A DNA stretch of 64,000 nucleotides, taken from Glaciecola sp. 33A. Lineage in GTDB: Bacteria > Pseudomonadota > Gammaproteobacteria > Enterobacterales > Alteromonadaceae. The position numbers and the translations under genes are program-made. This document shows, one piece after another, positions 1 through 9,456 of this stretch (position 1 is the first letter of the stretch; each line of letters starts with the position of its first letter). The stretch spans positions 558,001-622,000 of the forward strand of contig NZ_PJAR01000044.1 in assembly GCF_002836745.1 (NCBI RefSeq), read 5' to 3'. Below the pieces are notes generated by a model that saw nothing but the letters and a program-made list of their open reading frames with translations, had not been told where the DNA came from and made no database searches.

Positions 1-377
1 TCGCCACGAACAGAAATTGATTCAAACATGGGGAAATTAACGCCGTACGTAAGTTCGCACAATTCGGCAGTTTCTTTTTCAGTCCCAAATTCTTGATTGA
101 AGTCATTTGAAGGGAAACCTAAAACAACTAAACCTGCTTCTTTAAATTCAGTGTATAGCGCTTCTAGGCCTTCGAATTGAGGTGTAAATCCGCATTTACT
201 TGCTGTGTTCACGAAAAGTACGGTCTTACCTTCATATGCTTCACACATATTGACAACTTCTTGTGAGTTGAGTTTTCTTTTCACAAATTTTAGTAAATCA
301 GGGCATTCAGAGGCTACCGCTACTTGGCTGCCTAATATCATTGTCATCAGTAGTAGCAAGGAAATTACTTTTTTCAT
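1..377 (-). CDS. Glutathione peroxidase family protein, partial (3' end outside window)
   Basis: This is the N-terminal 125 residues of a thiol peroxidase of the glutathione peroxidase family, which reduces hydroperoxides. The frame opens at an ATG (375-377) and runs off the left edge with no stop. The first 22 residues (MKKVISLLLLMTMILGSQVAVA) form a signal peptide, so the enzyme is probably periplasmic. The family signature follows: NTASKCGFTPQFEGLEALY with the peroxidatic Cys at residue 62, then the GFPSNDFNQEFG block. A second Cys in the segment KETAELCELTYG is a candidate resolving Cys. It is a Cys enzyme, not a selenoprotein, and may use thioredoxin as donor; that part is inference. It is divergent from the S9 peptidase gene. 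Confidence 0.9.
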   Translation of the reverse strand, partial: MKKVISLLLLMTMILGSQVAVASECPDLLKFVKRKLNSQEVVNMCEAYEGKTVLFVNTASKCGFTPQFEGLEALYTEFKEAGLVVLGFPSNDFNQEFGTEKETAELCELTYGVNFPMFESISVRG

Positions 378-475
378 TTTCGGTAGTCCTTTTCACATTG
401 TTATTGATTGTGGTTAGTTTGATCAAATTTAGGGAGCTGTTGTATTTATAAAAACCAGCTCAGTCGCTGTGCGGA

Positions 476-554
476 TAACGTTAACATGTTAACCTCTAGT
501 TTGTTCAGTCTGAGAGGGAAATAACTTTGTCCCTTAACGACGTTAATATAACGT
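476..554. promoter_or_regulatory. Cluster of TAACG-type inverted repeats in a divergent intergenic region
   Basis: The 204-bp gap between the divergent peroxidase and S9 peptidase genes holds three related dyads: TAACGTTA at 476-483 running into the perfect palindrome GTTAACATGTTAAC at 480-493; TTAACG-A-CGTTAA at 534-546; and ACGTTA-ata-TAACGT at 540-554, which shares a half site with the previous one. The last dyad ends 27 bp before the peptidase ATG. The layout suits operators for a shared regulator, but no regulator family is identified. Confidence 0.35.
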
Positions 555-581
555 GATAACTACTTTTAAAGAACACTAATA

Positions 582-3089
582 ATGACAAAATATAAAAAAA
601 TAGTTTATTCAAGTGTAGGTATAGCTTTACTTAGTGCTTGTTCTGCAACGGAAACCTCAGTTTCTAGTCCGAGTAAAAACCCAGTTGCTAATTTTCCAGT
701 GGAAACTGTATATCAAGTAAACAAGACGGTAACAACAAGCGCTAAGATTCAACTTAATCTTAAGCAAATAATGTCGGACCCAGATTGGTTAGGCCGCAGT
801 CCCGAAGATGCATTTTGGAGTGCTGATGGCGCTTCAATTGGCTATTATCGCAAGCAAGAAGGTAACCCAATCCGAGACTTGTGGCTAACTGCGCCAAATA
901 GTGAGGATAATAACGCTGGAAATGGTCACAAGGTCAGTTTAGCTGATATTCATCAGTATCAGTATGATGAAATTATTAGTGATAAAGACATGGACTTTGT
1001 CGCGTGGCTGTTTGAGGGAAATATCTTCGTTCAATCTAAAACTGATAAATCAGTGCGTCAGTTAACGAAAAGTATAAATGGCGCGAGGAACCTTCAGTTT
1101 TACGAGCAAGATGGGGTTTCTTTCCAGCGTAATGATAGTTTTTATACCGTAAATGTTAGAACCGGTATGCAGGAACAAATGTTGTCGTGGTACTTTGATG
1201 ATGAATATGAACCTGTTAGTGAGCCAGAAGACTACATAGCTGAAGAACAAATTAAGTTAATTGATTATGTAAAACTGCAACGCAAAAATAGAATTCTGCG
1301 CCATGATAACGACACTAGTTTAAGAGAGAAAAATAGCAGCTTGATGACATCGTCATTTTATTTTGATGCCGAACATAGAACGGTGCTAGCAAGCTTATCA
1401 CCCAATGGCAAGTGGGCTATTGTGGTCACCACTGAAAATACGCCGAGCAATGATGATACTGACATTATGCCGGATTACATTGAAGAAAATGGGCGTATTA
1501 TAGCGCAAAGCGTGCGTCAGAGAGTTGCTGATGCAAAGCCAATTCAACAAGATGTTTGGCTACTTGAAGTGCAGTCGGGTGAAAAAACCAAGTTAGACTA
1601 CAAAGCCTTGCCAGGTTATAACGAGGACGTATTAGCCGCGGTAAAGCGCGAAAATGCAGAAGTGAGAGGCAATACCTATAAAGAGAACCGATTGCCTCGC
1701 GACATTGGTTTGCTGTTTGATTGGTACGCAACCGAGCCGCCGATTAAGTGGCATGATAACAGCGATAAAGTCGCTGTAATGTTGGAAGCTTGGGACAACA
1801 AGGATCGTTGGATAGCAACAATCGATGTTGATGATAAAGTGTTTGAGACCCAGCATCGTATGCATGACAATGCTTGGGTGAACTACCGATTTAATCAGTT
1901 TGGTTGGTTTGATGAAGCTGAAACACTTTACCTTTTATCTGAAGAGTCTGGCTACTCGCAATTATACACAAAACCAGTAAACGGTAAGTTAACGTCAGTA
2001 ACGCATGGAAACTTTGTTGTTGATAATGTTGTTCTCAGCCAAGACGACAATTACTTTTATTATAAAGCCAATAAGAAGCACCCAGGCATTTACGAAATCT
2101 ATCGTGTGTCTACCGATTCAATGAATTCGCAAGCATTGACCGATTTAAATGGAATGACGGATTACCAATTGTCTCCTGATGAGTCGTCGTTATTACTCAT
2201 ACACTCAAAATTGGTCAAGCCGCCTGAATTGTATTCAATGGATTTGCGTATTGAAAACGATGTACCGGTAAAAATTACAAGTACGATAAGCGATGATTTT
2301 CTTAGTGTTGATTGGACTTCACCTTCTATTGTTGCGGTTAAGTCAAGTCACACTGAGCAACCGATTTATTCACGTGTCTATGCACCGCAAGGTCCCGTTA
2401 GTGGAAAGCATCGAGCCGTCATGTTTAATCATGGTGCGGGTTACTTACAAAACTCACACTTGGGCTGGTCAGGGTATTTTCGTGAATTTATGTTTCATAG
2501 CTTTCTAGTGTCACAAGGCTATGTGGTTATGGATATGGACTATCGTGCGTCGGCAGGTTATGGGCGTGATTGGAGAACCGCCATATATCGTCAAATGGGC
2601 ACGCCAGAAATCCAAGACCTAAAAGACGGAGTTGAGTGGTTAGTGCAAAATGCGAATGTCGATCGCAATAGAATAGGCACTTATGGGGGCTCATATGGTG
2701 GTTTTATGACCTTTATGGCATTGTTTACTGAACCTGATTTATTCCAAGCAGGTGCAGCGCTGCGTCCTGTATCCGATTGGGCGCATTATAATGATCCATA
2801 CACTTCTAATATCCTCAATAGACCGGACGTTGATCCTATTGCTTATGAGCGTAGTTCTCCCATTTATTTCGTTGACGGCTTAACCAAACCGCTGTTGATT
2901 AACGCCCCAATGGTCGATGACAATGTGTTCTTTGTCGATGTCGTTAGATTAGTACAAGTTCTCATCGAAAAAGAAAAAGAAAATTTTGAAACAGCTATAT
3001 ATCCGGTAGAGCCACATGGTTTTGTGCAGCCTAGTTCATGGCTGGATGAATATCGCCGTATTTATAAGCTGTTTGAAGAAAATCTATAA
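582..3089 (+). CDS. S9 family prolyl oligopeptidase / dipeptidyl aminopeptidase, lipoprotein
   Basis: Serine peptidase of the prolyl oligopeptidase family (S9), expected to cut short peptides in the periplasm or at the cell surface. The N-terminus has a lipoprotein signal with the lipobox LLSAC (Cys 20). Residues about 60-560 are TolB/DPP4-like beta-propeller sequence, and about 590-835 are the alpha/beta-hydrolase domain. The catalytic triad can be read as Ser704 in GTYGGSYGGF, Asp779 in MVDDNVFF and His812 in VEPHGF. The length of 835 residues is normal for the family. The propeller blades are ordinary S9 blades with long inserts around residues 290-330. It stands alone, divergent from the peroxidase gene, and is followed by a strong hairpin terminator. 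The start ATG is the first in frame. Confidence 0.9.
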   Translation: MTKYKKIVYSSVGIALLSACSATETSVSSPSKNPVANFPVETVYQVNKTVTTSAKIQLNLKQIMSDPDWLGRSPEDAFWSADGASIGYYRKQEGNPIRDLWLTAPNSEDNNAGNGHKVSLADIHQYQYDEIISDKDMDFVAWLFEGNIFVQSKTDKSVRQLTKSINGARNLQFYEQDGVSFQRNDSFYTVNVRTGMQEQMLSWYFDDEYEPVSEPEDYIAEEQIKLIDYVKLQRKNRILRHDNDTSLREKNSSLMTSSFYFDAEHRTVLASLSPNGKWAIVVTTENTPSNDDTDIMPDYIEENGRIIAQSVRQRVADAKPIQQDVWLLEVQSGEKTKLDYKALPGYNEDVLAAVKRENAEVRGNTYKENRLPRDIGLLFDWYATEPPIKWHDNSDKVAVMLEAWDNKDRWIATIDVDDKVFETQHRMHDNAWVNYRFNQFGWFDEAETLYLLSEESGYSQLYTKPVNGKLTSVTHGNFVVDNVVLSQDDNYFYYKANKKHPGIYEIYRVSTDSMNSQALTDLNGMTDYQLSPDESSLLLIHSKLVKPPELYSMDLRIENDVPVKITSTISDDFLSVDWTSPSIVAVKSSHTEQPIYSRVYAPQGPVSGKHRAVMFNHGAGYLQNSHLGWSGYFREFMFHSFLVSQGYVVMDMDYRASAGYGRDWRTAIYRQMGTPEIQDLKDGVEWLVQNANVDRNRIGTYGGSYGGFMTFMALFTEPDLFQAGAALRPVSDWAHYNDPYTSNILNRPDVDPIAYERSSPIYFVDGLTKPLLINAPMVDDNVFFVDVVRLVQVLIEKEKENFETAIYPVEPHGFVQPSSWLDEYRRIYKLFEENL

Positions 3090-3434
3090 TTTATGTGAAG
3101 CGCTTATACACATCGTCACTCAGATTTAGTTGTTTGCAGTGATAGAAAGTAGAATATAAAGACAAAAAGGTGCGACTGATAAAGTGAGCACCTTTTTATT
3201 TTCGCTTCACAGTAACAAATACGTAAATATTTATCCAAATCTAACAAGAAAAATCTACCTCTTGGGGTAACAAGATAAGCCTGAGTCGGTGATATTTGTC
3301 TCAAGCACAGCCTGGTTATTGATAGGTCGTGATGGGTTATTTTAGACAGAGGGACTAATAATTCTACACTACCGCCAATTTTCCAATCGAGGCATATAAA
3401 AATTCACTGGGCTGATATTCTATAATGTGTCAAA
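3090..3434. other. Gene-free interval (345 bp) with a terminator
   Basis: It holds the terminator at 3164-3200 and otherwise no gene that I can support. A 62-codon minus-strand frame here has no recognisable product and contains the terminator. The last part (from about 3425) may hold a frame-disrupted upstream piece of the following diguanylate cyclase gene. Confidence 0.5.
3164..3200. terminator. Rho-independent terminator after the S9 peptidase gene
   Basis: The arms AAAAAGGTGC (3164-3173) and GCACCTTTTT (3188-3197) pair perfectly over 10 bp around a 14-nt loop. The A and T runs make it usable in both directions. Confidence 0.75.
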
Positions 3435-4307
3435 GTGTTGATCGCGTTTATTGGTGGCTCACAACCGACTCTCAAAAAGAGTAAGATAATCTGGATAAAT
3501 ATTGTTCTGTTAACTGTTGTAAATACAGGCGTGTTTTATCTGTATATAGACAACTTTGCTATGCGAGCAACGATAACCAGTGTGAATATAGCCATCGTTT
3601 TTTATAGTTGCATTGCTAAAATTCCTAAAAATTTGAATCTTAAAACAGATGGCGAAAAAATCCTGCAGTTTGCGGTATGCATAATTGTTCTACTAACACC
3701 TGCTAGCGCCATTTTTTATTGGTTTGAACAATCGTTTTTCGTTTATATGTCGACCTTAATGTTTACTCAAGCAATTGCGGTTACTGGGTTAATAGGTGCT
3801 TTTTTAACCTTGTTAATGTCTGATTTAATTGAAGATCATTACCATAAATCGGTTATTGATCCTTTAACAGGGGTCTATAATCGACGTTTTTTTGAAGAAA
3901 AAGTGCTTAAGGTGACAGGCTTTACCCAAAAAAGTCAACACGGCATTATTATGGTAGATATCGATGATTTTAAAGATATTAACGATACTTTTGGTCACGC
4001 AGTAGGTGATGAAGTGTTAGTTAAATTTGCTAAAATAGTATCAAAAATTGTGAGGGATTCAGATATTGTCACTAGATTTGGTGGTGAAGAATTTGTTATT
4101 TTGCAGGCTTCTGCATCTATAACAGAGACCCAGAAGTTAGCTGAAAGGTTATGCGATGAAGTATCGAAGTGTTCAATAGAAACCCAAGCTGGAAATTTAA
4201 CCATTACAGCCAGTTTTGGAGTGAGTTCACTGTCTGCTCCGGACCAACTAGAAAGCAGTTTAAAAATGGCGGATGACGCCATGTATGGTGCAAAAGAGGG
4301 GGGGTAA
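3435..4307 (+). CDS. Membrane-bound diguanylate cyclase (GGDEF), apparently N-terminally shortened
   Basis: Makes cyclic di-GMP from two GTP. The C-terminal GGDEF domain (about residues 135-290) starts at DPLTGVYNRRFF and has an intact active site GGEEF. An inhibitory I-site RDSD sits exactly five residues upstream, so product inhibition is likely. About 125 residues precede the domain and hold roughly three membrane helices. Related 7TM-type cyclases usually have twice as many, and the segment YIDNFAMRATITS resembles the middle of that region. The frame opens with GTG at 3435, just after an in-frame stop (3423-3425). A better ATG at 3425 is in another frame and gives MCQSVDRVYWWLTTDSQKE before a stop. 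A 5' truncation or frameshift is therefore possible. Confidence 0.8.
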   Translation: MLIAFIGGSQPTLKKSKIIWINIVLLTVVNTGVFYLYIDNFAMRATITSVNIAIVFYSCIAKIPKNLNLKTDGEKILQFAVCIIVLLTPASAIFYWFEQSFFVYMSTLMFTQAIAVTGLIGAFLTLLMSDLIEDHYHKSVIDPLTGVYNRRFFEEKVLKVTGFTQKSQHGIIMVDIDDFKDINDTFGHAVGDEVLVKFAKIVSKIVRDSDIVTRFGGEEFVILQASASITETQKLAERLCDEVSKCSIETQAGNLTITASFGVSSLSAPDQLESSLKMADDAMYGAKEGG

Positions 4308-4390
4308 AAATAGCGTTGTTGTGCGCGATCCTTAACAGCTAATGGGGTGTGAAATTTGCAGTAAGTTTTTCTATATGTGCAGTACCGTAT

Positions 4391-5296
4391 TTAATCTTCA
4401 TTTCCAACAAATAGTAATTTAAGCCAGCGTATATCTTCTGGTCCTAATCGTGCCGCCTCATGTTTATTGGTGTCTTCGACGACGTCTCTATATACATGAA
4501 AAATTGCTTTTTCCGTGAGCTGTCGCCAACTTTCATCGCCCAACTGAGGAATAGTTCTGGGTGACAAATTGGGATCTAATAATGGATCATACTGCATCTC
4601 AGTTGTTCTAAGGGCATATTCTAGTTGATGTAATATTGGATTAGTCACCTTAAGCGTATTGGCTTCTGAAAACTGTTTAAGTACCTTTTGTTCTGCATTT
4701 TTTACTTGATTCTCTAATTGAGATTGGGTTAGTTTTTCACCTAAGGGGCGCAAACCATAGCTCGATAAGAGTCCAGCAACGCCAGGGAAAATGGCCTTTG
4801 CCGCAATACCGGCACCTACCAACGGATTAAAAATTGCCGCTATACCACCAATAATTAATATTCCATAAGTGAGTTTAGAATCCAAAGCGTCGATTTTATT
4901 AGCGAGCATTTCTAACGAGCTTACATTTTGTGCCTCGCTACCATAGGCAATATCTTTAGCCGTATTGACCATGTGAACACGCAAGGTTGCCTCGTAGTGT
5001 TCATTCGGAAAGTGAAACACCCTTCTTTTTGGTAAATCATTAATTTCAGGGACATGAGCTGGCAGGGAGCGCATAGTGTGGAGTGAAAAGCCTGCTTCGC
5101 ATGAGTGAAATGGAATGATGAAGTAATGCTTTTCGTCGTATTCTAGTGTGGGATTTTTCAATCGTTCGAATGAGACAAAAATAGGCAGACCATTAACTAC
5201 TTCTTTGACCATATGCATTCTCGAATCGACTTCACGTGTCAGCTTAATTGCCGCCGTATCAAATATGTTTTTACCTTTCTCGAATAATTTTTTCAT
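4391..5296 (-). CDS. Hypothetical protein with one central hydrophobic segment
   Basis: I do not recognise this 301-residue family. The N-terminal half is soluble and mixed (amphipathic start, KKLFEKGKNIFDTAAIKL). A hydrophobic stretch lies at about residues 145-185 (YGILIIGGIAAIFNPLVGAGIAAKAIFPGVAG, quoted only to show its Gly/Ala/Ile richness). A charged helical region (KLTQSQLENQVKNAEQKVLKQF) comes next, then a C-terminal part rich in Glu/Arg/Trp. There is no signal peptide. The gene is monocistronic, convergent with the cyclase gene. The Gly/Ala hydrophobic core flanked by helices could insert in a membrane as a hairpin. Function unknown. Confidence 0.75.
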   Translation of the reverse strand: MKKLFEKGKNIFDTAAIKLTREVDSRMHMVKEVVNGLPIFVSFERLKNPTLEYDEKHYFIIPFHSCEAGFSLHTMRSLPAHVPEINDLPKRRVFHFPNEHYEATLRVHMVNTAKDIAYGSEAQNVSSLEMLANKIDALDSKLTYGILIIGGIAAIFNPLVGAGIAAKAIFPGVAGLLSSYGLRPLGEKLTQSQLENQVKNAEQKVLKQFSEANTLKVTNPILHQLEYALRTTEMQYDPLLDPNLSPRTIPQLGDESWRQLTEKAIFHVYRDVVEDTNKHEAARLGPEDIRWLKLLFVGNED

Positions 5297-5541
5297 AATC
5301 TAATCTTATTTGACACTGTCAGTCTGCTGTTTAGGTAGCGATAAAAAAATAACCGCCTCATCGGTGCCAATTAGAAACTATTGCAAGTTAGTGATTTTTT
5401 CATTGAGTTCATATCTTTTGTGACAGTAATCACTACTAAGAGTAGTTCACCAGATGTAGTACTTACGGTTAAAAAACCAAAAGTTAATTACCATCTTGCT
5501 TGACCACCCTTATATAACCGACGCTTACTGATCAAGTAAAT

Positions 5542-8500
5542 TTATTGTGCAAAATTAAAGGTATTAATTAAAGCAAAAACGCTATTACTTTGGTCGTCAG
5601 AAATCACATATGAAATAATATAAATACGGGCTTCCACATCATTATCTAATTCATAACCAATAAAGCTAAACTCTCCCGCCGTTAGATCACCGTCACTGAT
5701 AGCTGCGGCCGTGGTTATAGGTGATCCGGGAAAATCGACGAAAACGTTTCCATTATTGGGGTCGCGATAACCAATATTTATTTGTTCAATATTAAATACT
5801 CGATTAGTTAGGTTCCTGACGAGTACAAAGAAGGCACTACCCTGTTGAAGCATATTATTCTCATACAACCCATTTGATCTGCCAGTTGACGAAATCGCAT
5901 CGGATAAACTATCTGTGCTTAATACGCCAGAAGTCACGGTATAATCATTAGTACTGGCAGACAAAGAAATAAACCCATCGTACGAGGATTGCAGCGAATA
6001 ACTCACTGCACCATTTGTGGTAACTAAGTCTACATTTCGATCCATAGCACCTTCAGTTATCGTTAACGTTATGGGGGTACCGTCGGCTATTACACCCCCA
6101 TTCGCACTCGGTACTAACACGAGATCAACTTGGGCTGCATCATTGCTATCGTTAATTATGATATTGGGTTGAACCAGCATATTAATGGCTTTTGGTAAAT
6201 TGGGATTGAAGACAACTTCAAGCGCAATAGGGAGCGAATTAATACCCGACCTAGACGCTGATATATCAACAATACCAGGCGAAAGGGCGCTGACAAGTCC
6301 TTTCTCAAATTCAGTATTGCCAATGGATGCAATATTCACATTACTGCTCAACCAATTCACTTGAGATGACAAATCCTGAGTTGATGAATCAGAAAAGTGC
6401 CCAATTGCGGTTGCCAATACCGATGACTTTACATTCAATTGAGTGCTTACACTGCTGACCTGAATACTGGTTAGTAGTGCATCTGTAACATCAATATTAA
6501 CTTGATCAATAAGCGAACCTAAGCTTGCTGACACCGTTAATTGACCCATCCCAATGGCTCTTAATAAACCTGACTCCGCATTATTATTTGAGACCGTGGC
6601 TTTTAGAATATCATCACTCTGCCAGCTTACTTGCTGACTAATATTTAGAATCGAGCTATCGGAGTAAGTGCCGGTTGCAATGAGACGCTGGCTCATGCCG
6701 CTTGGCAGCATGACTTGTGTTGGACTGATCGAAATACTCTGTAAGGTGGCCGCTGTTACTGTGATATTCCCCACGCCAGTCAAACCCTCTAGCGTTGCGC
6801 TTATTAGGGCGCTGCCGGCATCCAAACTTTGTACGGTTCCGTTATTAGCGGAGAGCATATTTACGGAACTATTATTTGATGAGCTCCATATTACTTCTGA
6901 TGTTAAGTCAATTTTGGAACCATCCGTATAATAACCGCGCGCGCTAATTTGAGCATTTGTGCCCTTAGCCACGGCTTGATTAGCAGGTTGGATTTCTATA
7001 CTACTTAACACTGCATTTGTTATCGTTAAGGATGTATCTTGTTGAATGTCGCCAACAACAGCAGTCAGCGTGACGGTGCCTGAGGCAACTGATTCAGCCA
7101 ACCCTGTCAACGATCCGGTGTTGCTTATTAGTGCAAATCCTTCATTATTCGATAACCAAGTTACCACAGAGCTTAAATCCTGAACGCTTGCATCGGTATA
7201 TGTTCCTTGAGCTGTGTAACGCTGTGACTGGCCAAGTGGAATAGACGCGTTAACGGGAGACAGTGAAAGAGAAACAAGTTGAGCATCGGTTACATTAATT
7301 AATAAGTCTGCTTGTTGGCCAGAAAGAGTAGCCGAAAGGGTTGTTGAACCAGCTAACCGCGCAATCACTGTGGATGAATTATCGTCAATGATTGCTATTT
7401 GGTCATTCGAATTAATCCAGTCAACCTGGCTGCTTACATCTAGCTTAGTGTTATCAGAAAAAACCGCGGTTATATTCACCTGTTCACTTGAGCCTGCGGC
7501 TAAGGTAATGTCAGAAGGTGAAATCGCTATACTACTCAAGGTAGCTTGAGTAACAAAGAAAGATAAAGCATTGCTCAAGCCCTCTTTAGTCGCAATAACC
7601 GAGACTGTGCCGGTTTCAAGTGCGGTTAACAAGCCTGTCTCTGGATCTATTGAAGCTATCGACTCGTCAGATACGCTCCAAACAACTTGGCCACTTAATA
7701 CTTGCTCAGTGCCATCTGAATAGAGTCCTTTAGCTGATAACGACGCCGTTAAGCCAGCGGCCAGTTGCGAAACTTGGGAACTCACCACAATTGAACGAAG
7801 GGTCGCAGGAGACACTGTTACACTCAAACTTGAACTTACTGAACCAACACTGGCTGTAATAGAAATAGTACCAGTTGCAACACCAAGTACCACTCCTGAA
7901 TTTGAGATGCTTGCAACGTTTACATCTGTCGTTTGCCAAGTCACTACGCTACCCAATGCTTCTACACTGTTATCAGTATATCGGCCAGTCACACTTAATT
8001 GTTCTGAAGACGCTATTGCTAGGGTCATAGAGGTCGGTGAGATACTCAAATCGGCTAAGGCTTTCACCGAAATACTGCGTTCAACCGTTAGACCTTTATA
8101 TAATGCTGTTACTAAAGTTGTGCCTGCTGACAAAGCGGAGACTAAACCAGTACTTGATACGCTAAGTACTGTTACGTCAACGACAGACCACGTCGCTAAT
8201 GAGGTTAAATTCTGTGTGGAAGCATCAGAATATATTCCTGTCAACGTCAGTTGAAAAGTGTCGAATATTTTAAGGCTCGGTATTACTTCAGTGCTTGACA
8301 ACGAAACTAAATTTGGCAGAACGGTCACTTGTTTTGCTTCACTTACACCCTGCAAATTAGCGGTAACTGAAACTGTACCAGCCGAGATCGCAAGTACCAT
8401 ACCAGACGTTGATATAGTGGCAACACTTGAATCGGAGGATTGCCAAGTCACTAAATTATCCACACCCTCAACACTGTCATCGGTATATGTGCCGGTTACA

Positions 8501-9456
8501 CTTAGTTGTTGTGAAGAGGCAATTGCCAGGGTTACAGAGGCTGGTGAAATACGCAAATTGAGCAAGGCTTTGACTGAGATACTTCGTTCAACGGTTAGTC
8601 CTTCATAAGCAGCCGTTACTATAGTCGTGCCTTCAGACAAGGCCGTGACTAGACCTGCACTCGATATATTGAGGATGGCTGCGTCGGCAACAGCCCACGT
8701 TGCTGATGAACTCACATTTTGTGCAGACGCATCAGAATAGGTGCCAGTCACAATTAGTTGAAATGTGTCGGACACCTTCAAAGTTGACGAAAGGTCGTTA
8801 ATTGTTAATGAAACTAGATTTGGTAGGACGGTCACTTGTATTGCTTCACTTACTCCTTGCAAACTAGCAGTAACTGAAATTGTTCCGGCAGAAACAGCAA
8901 GAATTACCCCAGATGTTGAAATACTAGCGATATTCGGCGCGGAAGATTCCCAAGTCAATAAACTATCAACACCTTCAACACTGTCATCGGTATATGTACC
9001 GGTTACACTTAATTGCTGTGAAGAGTCAATAGCCAGCGTTACTGAGGCCGGTGAAATACCTAAATCTAGCAGCGCCTTGACTGAGATACTGCGCTCAACG
9101 GTTAGGCCTTCATAAGCAGCCGTTACGATGCTTGTACCTGCAGACAAGGCGGTAACAAGGCCTGTACTTGATACGTTGAGCACCGATGTGTCGGTAACAG
9201 ACCATGTTGCTAATGAGGTTAAATTCTGTGAAGAAGAATTAGAATATGTTCCAGTAACAGTTAGTTGAAATGTCGCTGCTACTTTTAGGCTTGATTCAAC
9301 AGGATTGATCGCTAACGAAGCTAAAGAAACGACAGGACTAGCACCTCCACCTCCATTGTCGTCACCACCGCCACCGCCGCATCCAGAGAGAATAAGGGCG
9401 AACAAAAAATAGATAAAAAATGAATAGATAGAGCTAGTATTTCTTAATGCAGGCAT
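5542..9456 (-). CDS. Large lipoprotein with twelve bacterial Ig-like (Big_2) domains
   Basis: Surface or periplasmic lipoprotein of 1304 residues, probably an adhesion or matrix protein (inference). The signal peptide ends in the lipobox LSGC, followed by a poly-Gly/Asp linker. Twelve Big_2-type domains of about 85 residues follow; typical units end in SxGLVTALSAGTxxVTA then VxVxx. Domains 1-6 form three copies of a two-domain unit (SVKAL...ISPxSVTLA...VTVLPNLVSL). Equivalent points lie at 9077, 8570 and 8063, an exact spacing of 507 bp (169 residues). Domains 7-12 have diverged. The last 200 residues are different and hold another Ig-like fold plus an unrecognised C-terminal domain ending in FNFAQ. 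There is no GlyGly-CTERM tail. A promoter candidate lies at 9497-9525. Confidence 0.85.
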   Translation of the reverse strand: MPALRNTSSIYSFFIYFLFALILSGCGGGGGDDNGGGGASPVVSLASLAINPVESSLKVAATFQLTVTGTYSNSSSQNLTSLATWSVTDTSVLNVSSTGLVTALSAGTSIVTAAYEGLTVERSISVKALLDLGISPASVTLAIDSSQQLSVTGTYTDDSVEGVDSLLTWESSAPNIASISTSGVILAVSAGTISVTASLQGVSEAIQVTVLPNLVSLTINDLSSTLKVSDTFQLIVTGTYSDASAQNVSSSATWAVADAAILNISSAGLVTALSEGTTIVTAAYEGLTVERSISVKALLNLRISPASVTLAIASSQQLSVTGTYTDDSVEGVDNLVTWQSSDSSVATISTSGMVLAISAGTVSVTANLQGVSEAKQVTVLPNLVSLSSTEVIPSLKIFDTFQLTLTGIYSDASTQNLTSLATWSVVDVTVLSVSSTGLVSALSAGTTLVTALYKGLTVERSISVKALADLSISPTSMTLAIASSEQLSVTGRYTDNSVEALGSVVTWQTTDVNVASISNSGVVLGVATGTISITASVGSVSSSLSVTVSPATLRSIVVSSQVSQLAAGLTASLSAKGLYSDGTEQVLSGQVVWSVSDESIASIDPETGLLTALETGTVSVIATKEGLSNALSFFVTQATLSSIAISPSDITLAAGSSEQVNITAVFSDNTKLDVSSQVDWINSNDQIAIIDDNSSTVIARLAGSTTLSATLSGQQADLLINVTDAQLVSLSLSPVNASIPLGQSQRYTAQGTYTDASVQDLSSVVTWLSNNEGFALISNTGSLTGLAESVASGTVTLTAVVGDIQQDTSLTITNAVLSSIEIQPANQAVAKGTNAQISARGYYTDGSKIDLTSEVIWSSSNNSSVNMLSANNGTVQSLDAGSALISATLEGLTGVGNITVTAATLQSISISPTQVMLPSGMSQRLIATGTYSDSSILNISQQVSWQSDDILKATVSNNNAESGLLRAIGMGQLTVSASLGSLIDQVNIDVTDALLTSIQVSSVSTQLNVKSSVLATAIGHFSDSSTQDLSSQVNWLSSNVNIASIGNTEFEKGLVSALSPGIVDISASRSGINSLPIALEVVFNPNLPKAINMLVQPNIIINDSNDAAQVDLVLVPSANGGVIADGTPITLTITEGAMDRNVDLVTTNGAVSYSLQSSYDGFISLSASTNDYTVTSGVLSTDSLSDAISSTGRSNGLYENNMLQQGSAFFVLVRNLTNRVFNIEQINIGYRDPNNGNVFVDFPGSPITTAAAISDGDLTAGEFSFIGYELDNDVEARIYIISYVISDDQSNSVFALINTFNFAQ
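7550..9330 (-). repeat. Tandem 507-bp coding repeats (three copies, the last diverging)
   Basis: The DNA encoding Ig-like domains 1-6 repeats with a period of 507 bp. The segment reading ttgactgagatact on the + strand occurs at 9077 and 8570, and its variant occurs at 8063. Adjacent copies also share long near-identical stretches around the sequences for EGLTVERSISVKAL and QQLSVTGTYTDDSVEGVD. The outer limits given are approximate. Confidence 0.7.

Noticed and set aside
205-417. Plus-strand frame of 70 codons near the left edge
   Set aside because: It lies opposite the clearly identified glutathione peroxidase and its promoter region.
3116-3304. Minus-strand frame of 62 codons
   Set aside because: It spans the terminator at 3164-3200 and shows no recognisable protein features.
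7907-9115. Three plus-strand frames of about 115 codons with similar sequence
   Set aside because: They are antisense shadows of the 507-bp repeats in the Ig-like lipoprotein gene, and their similarity reflects that repeat.
7550-9330. CRISPR-like regular repetition
   Set aside because: The period is 507 bp, coding and in frame, with no short direct repeats and unique spacers.
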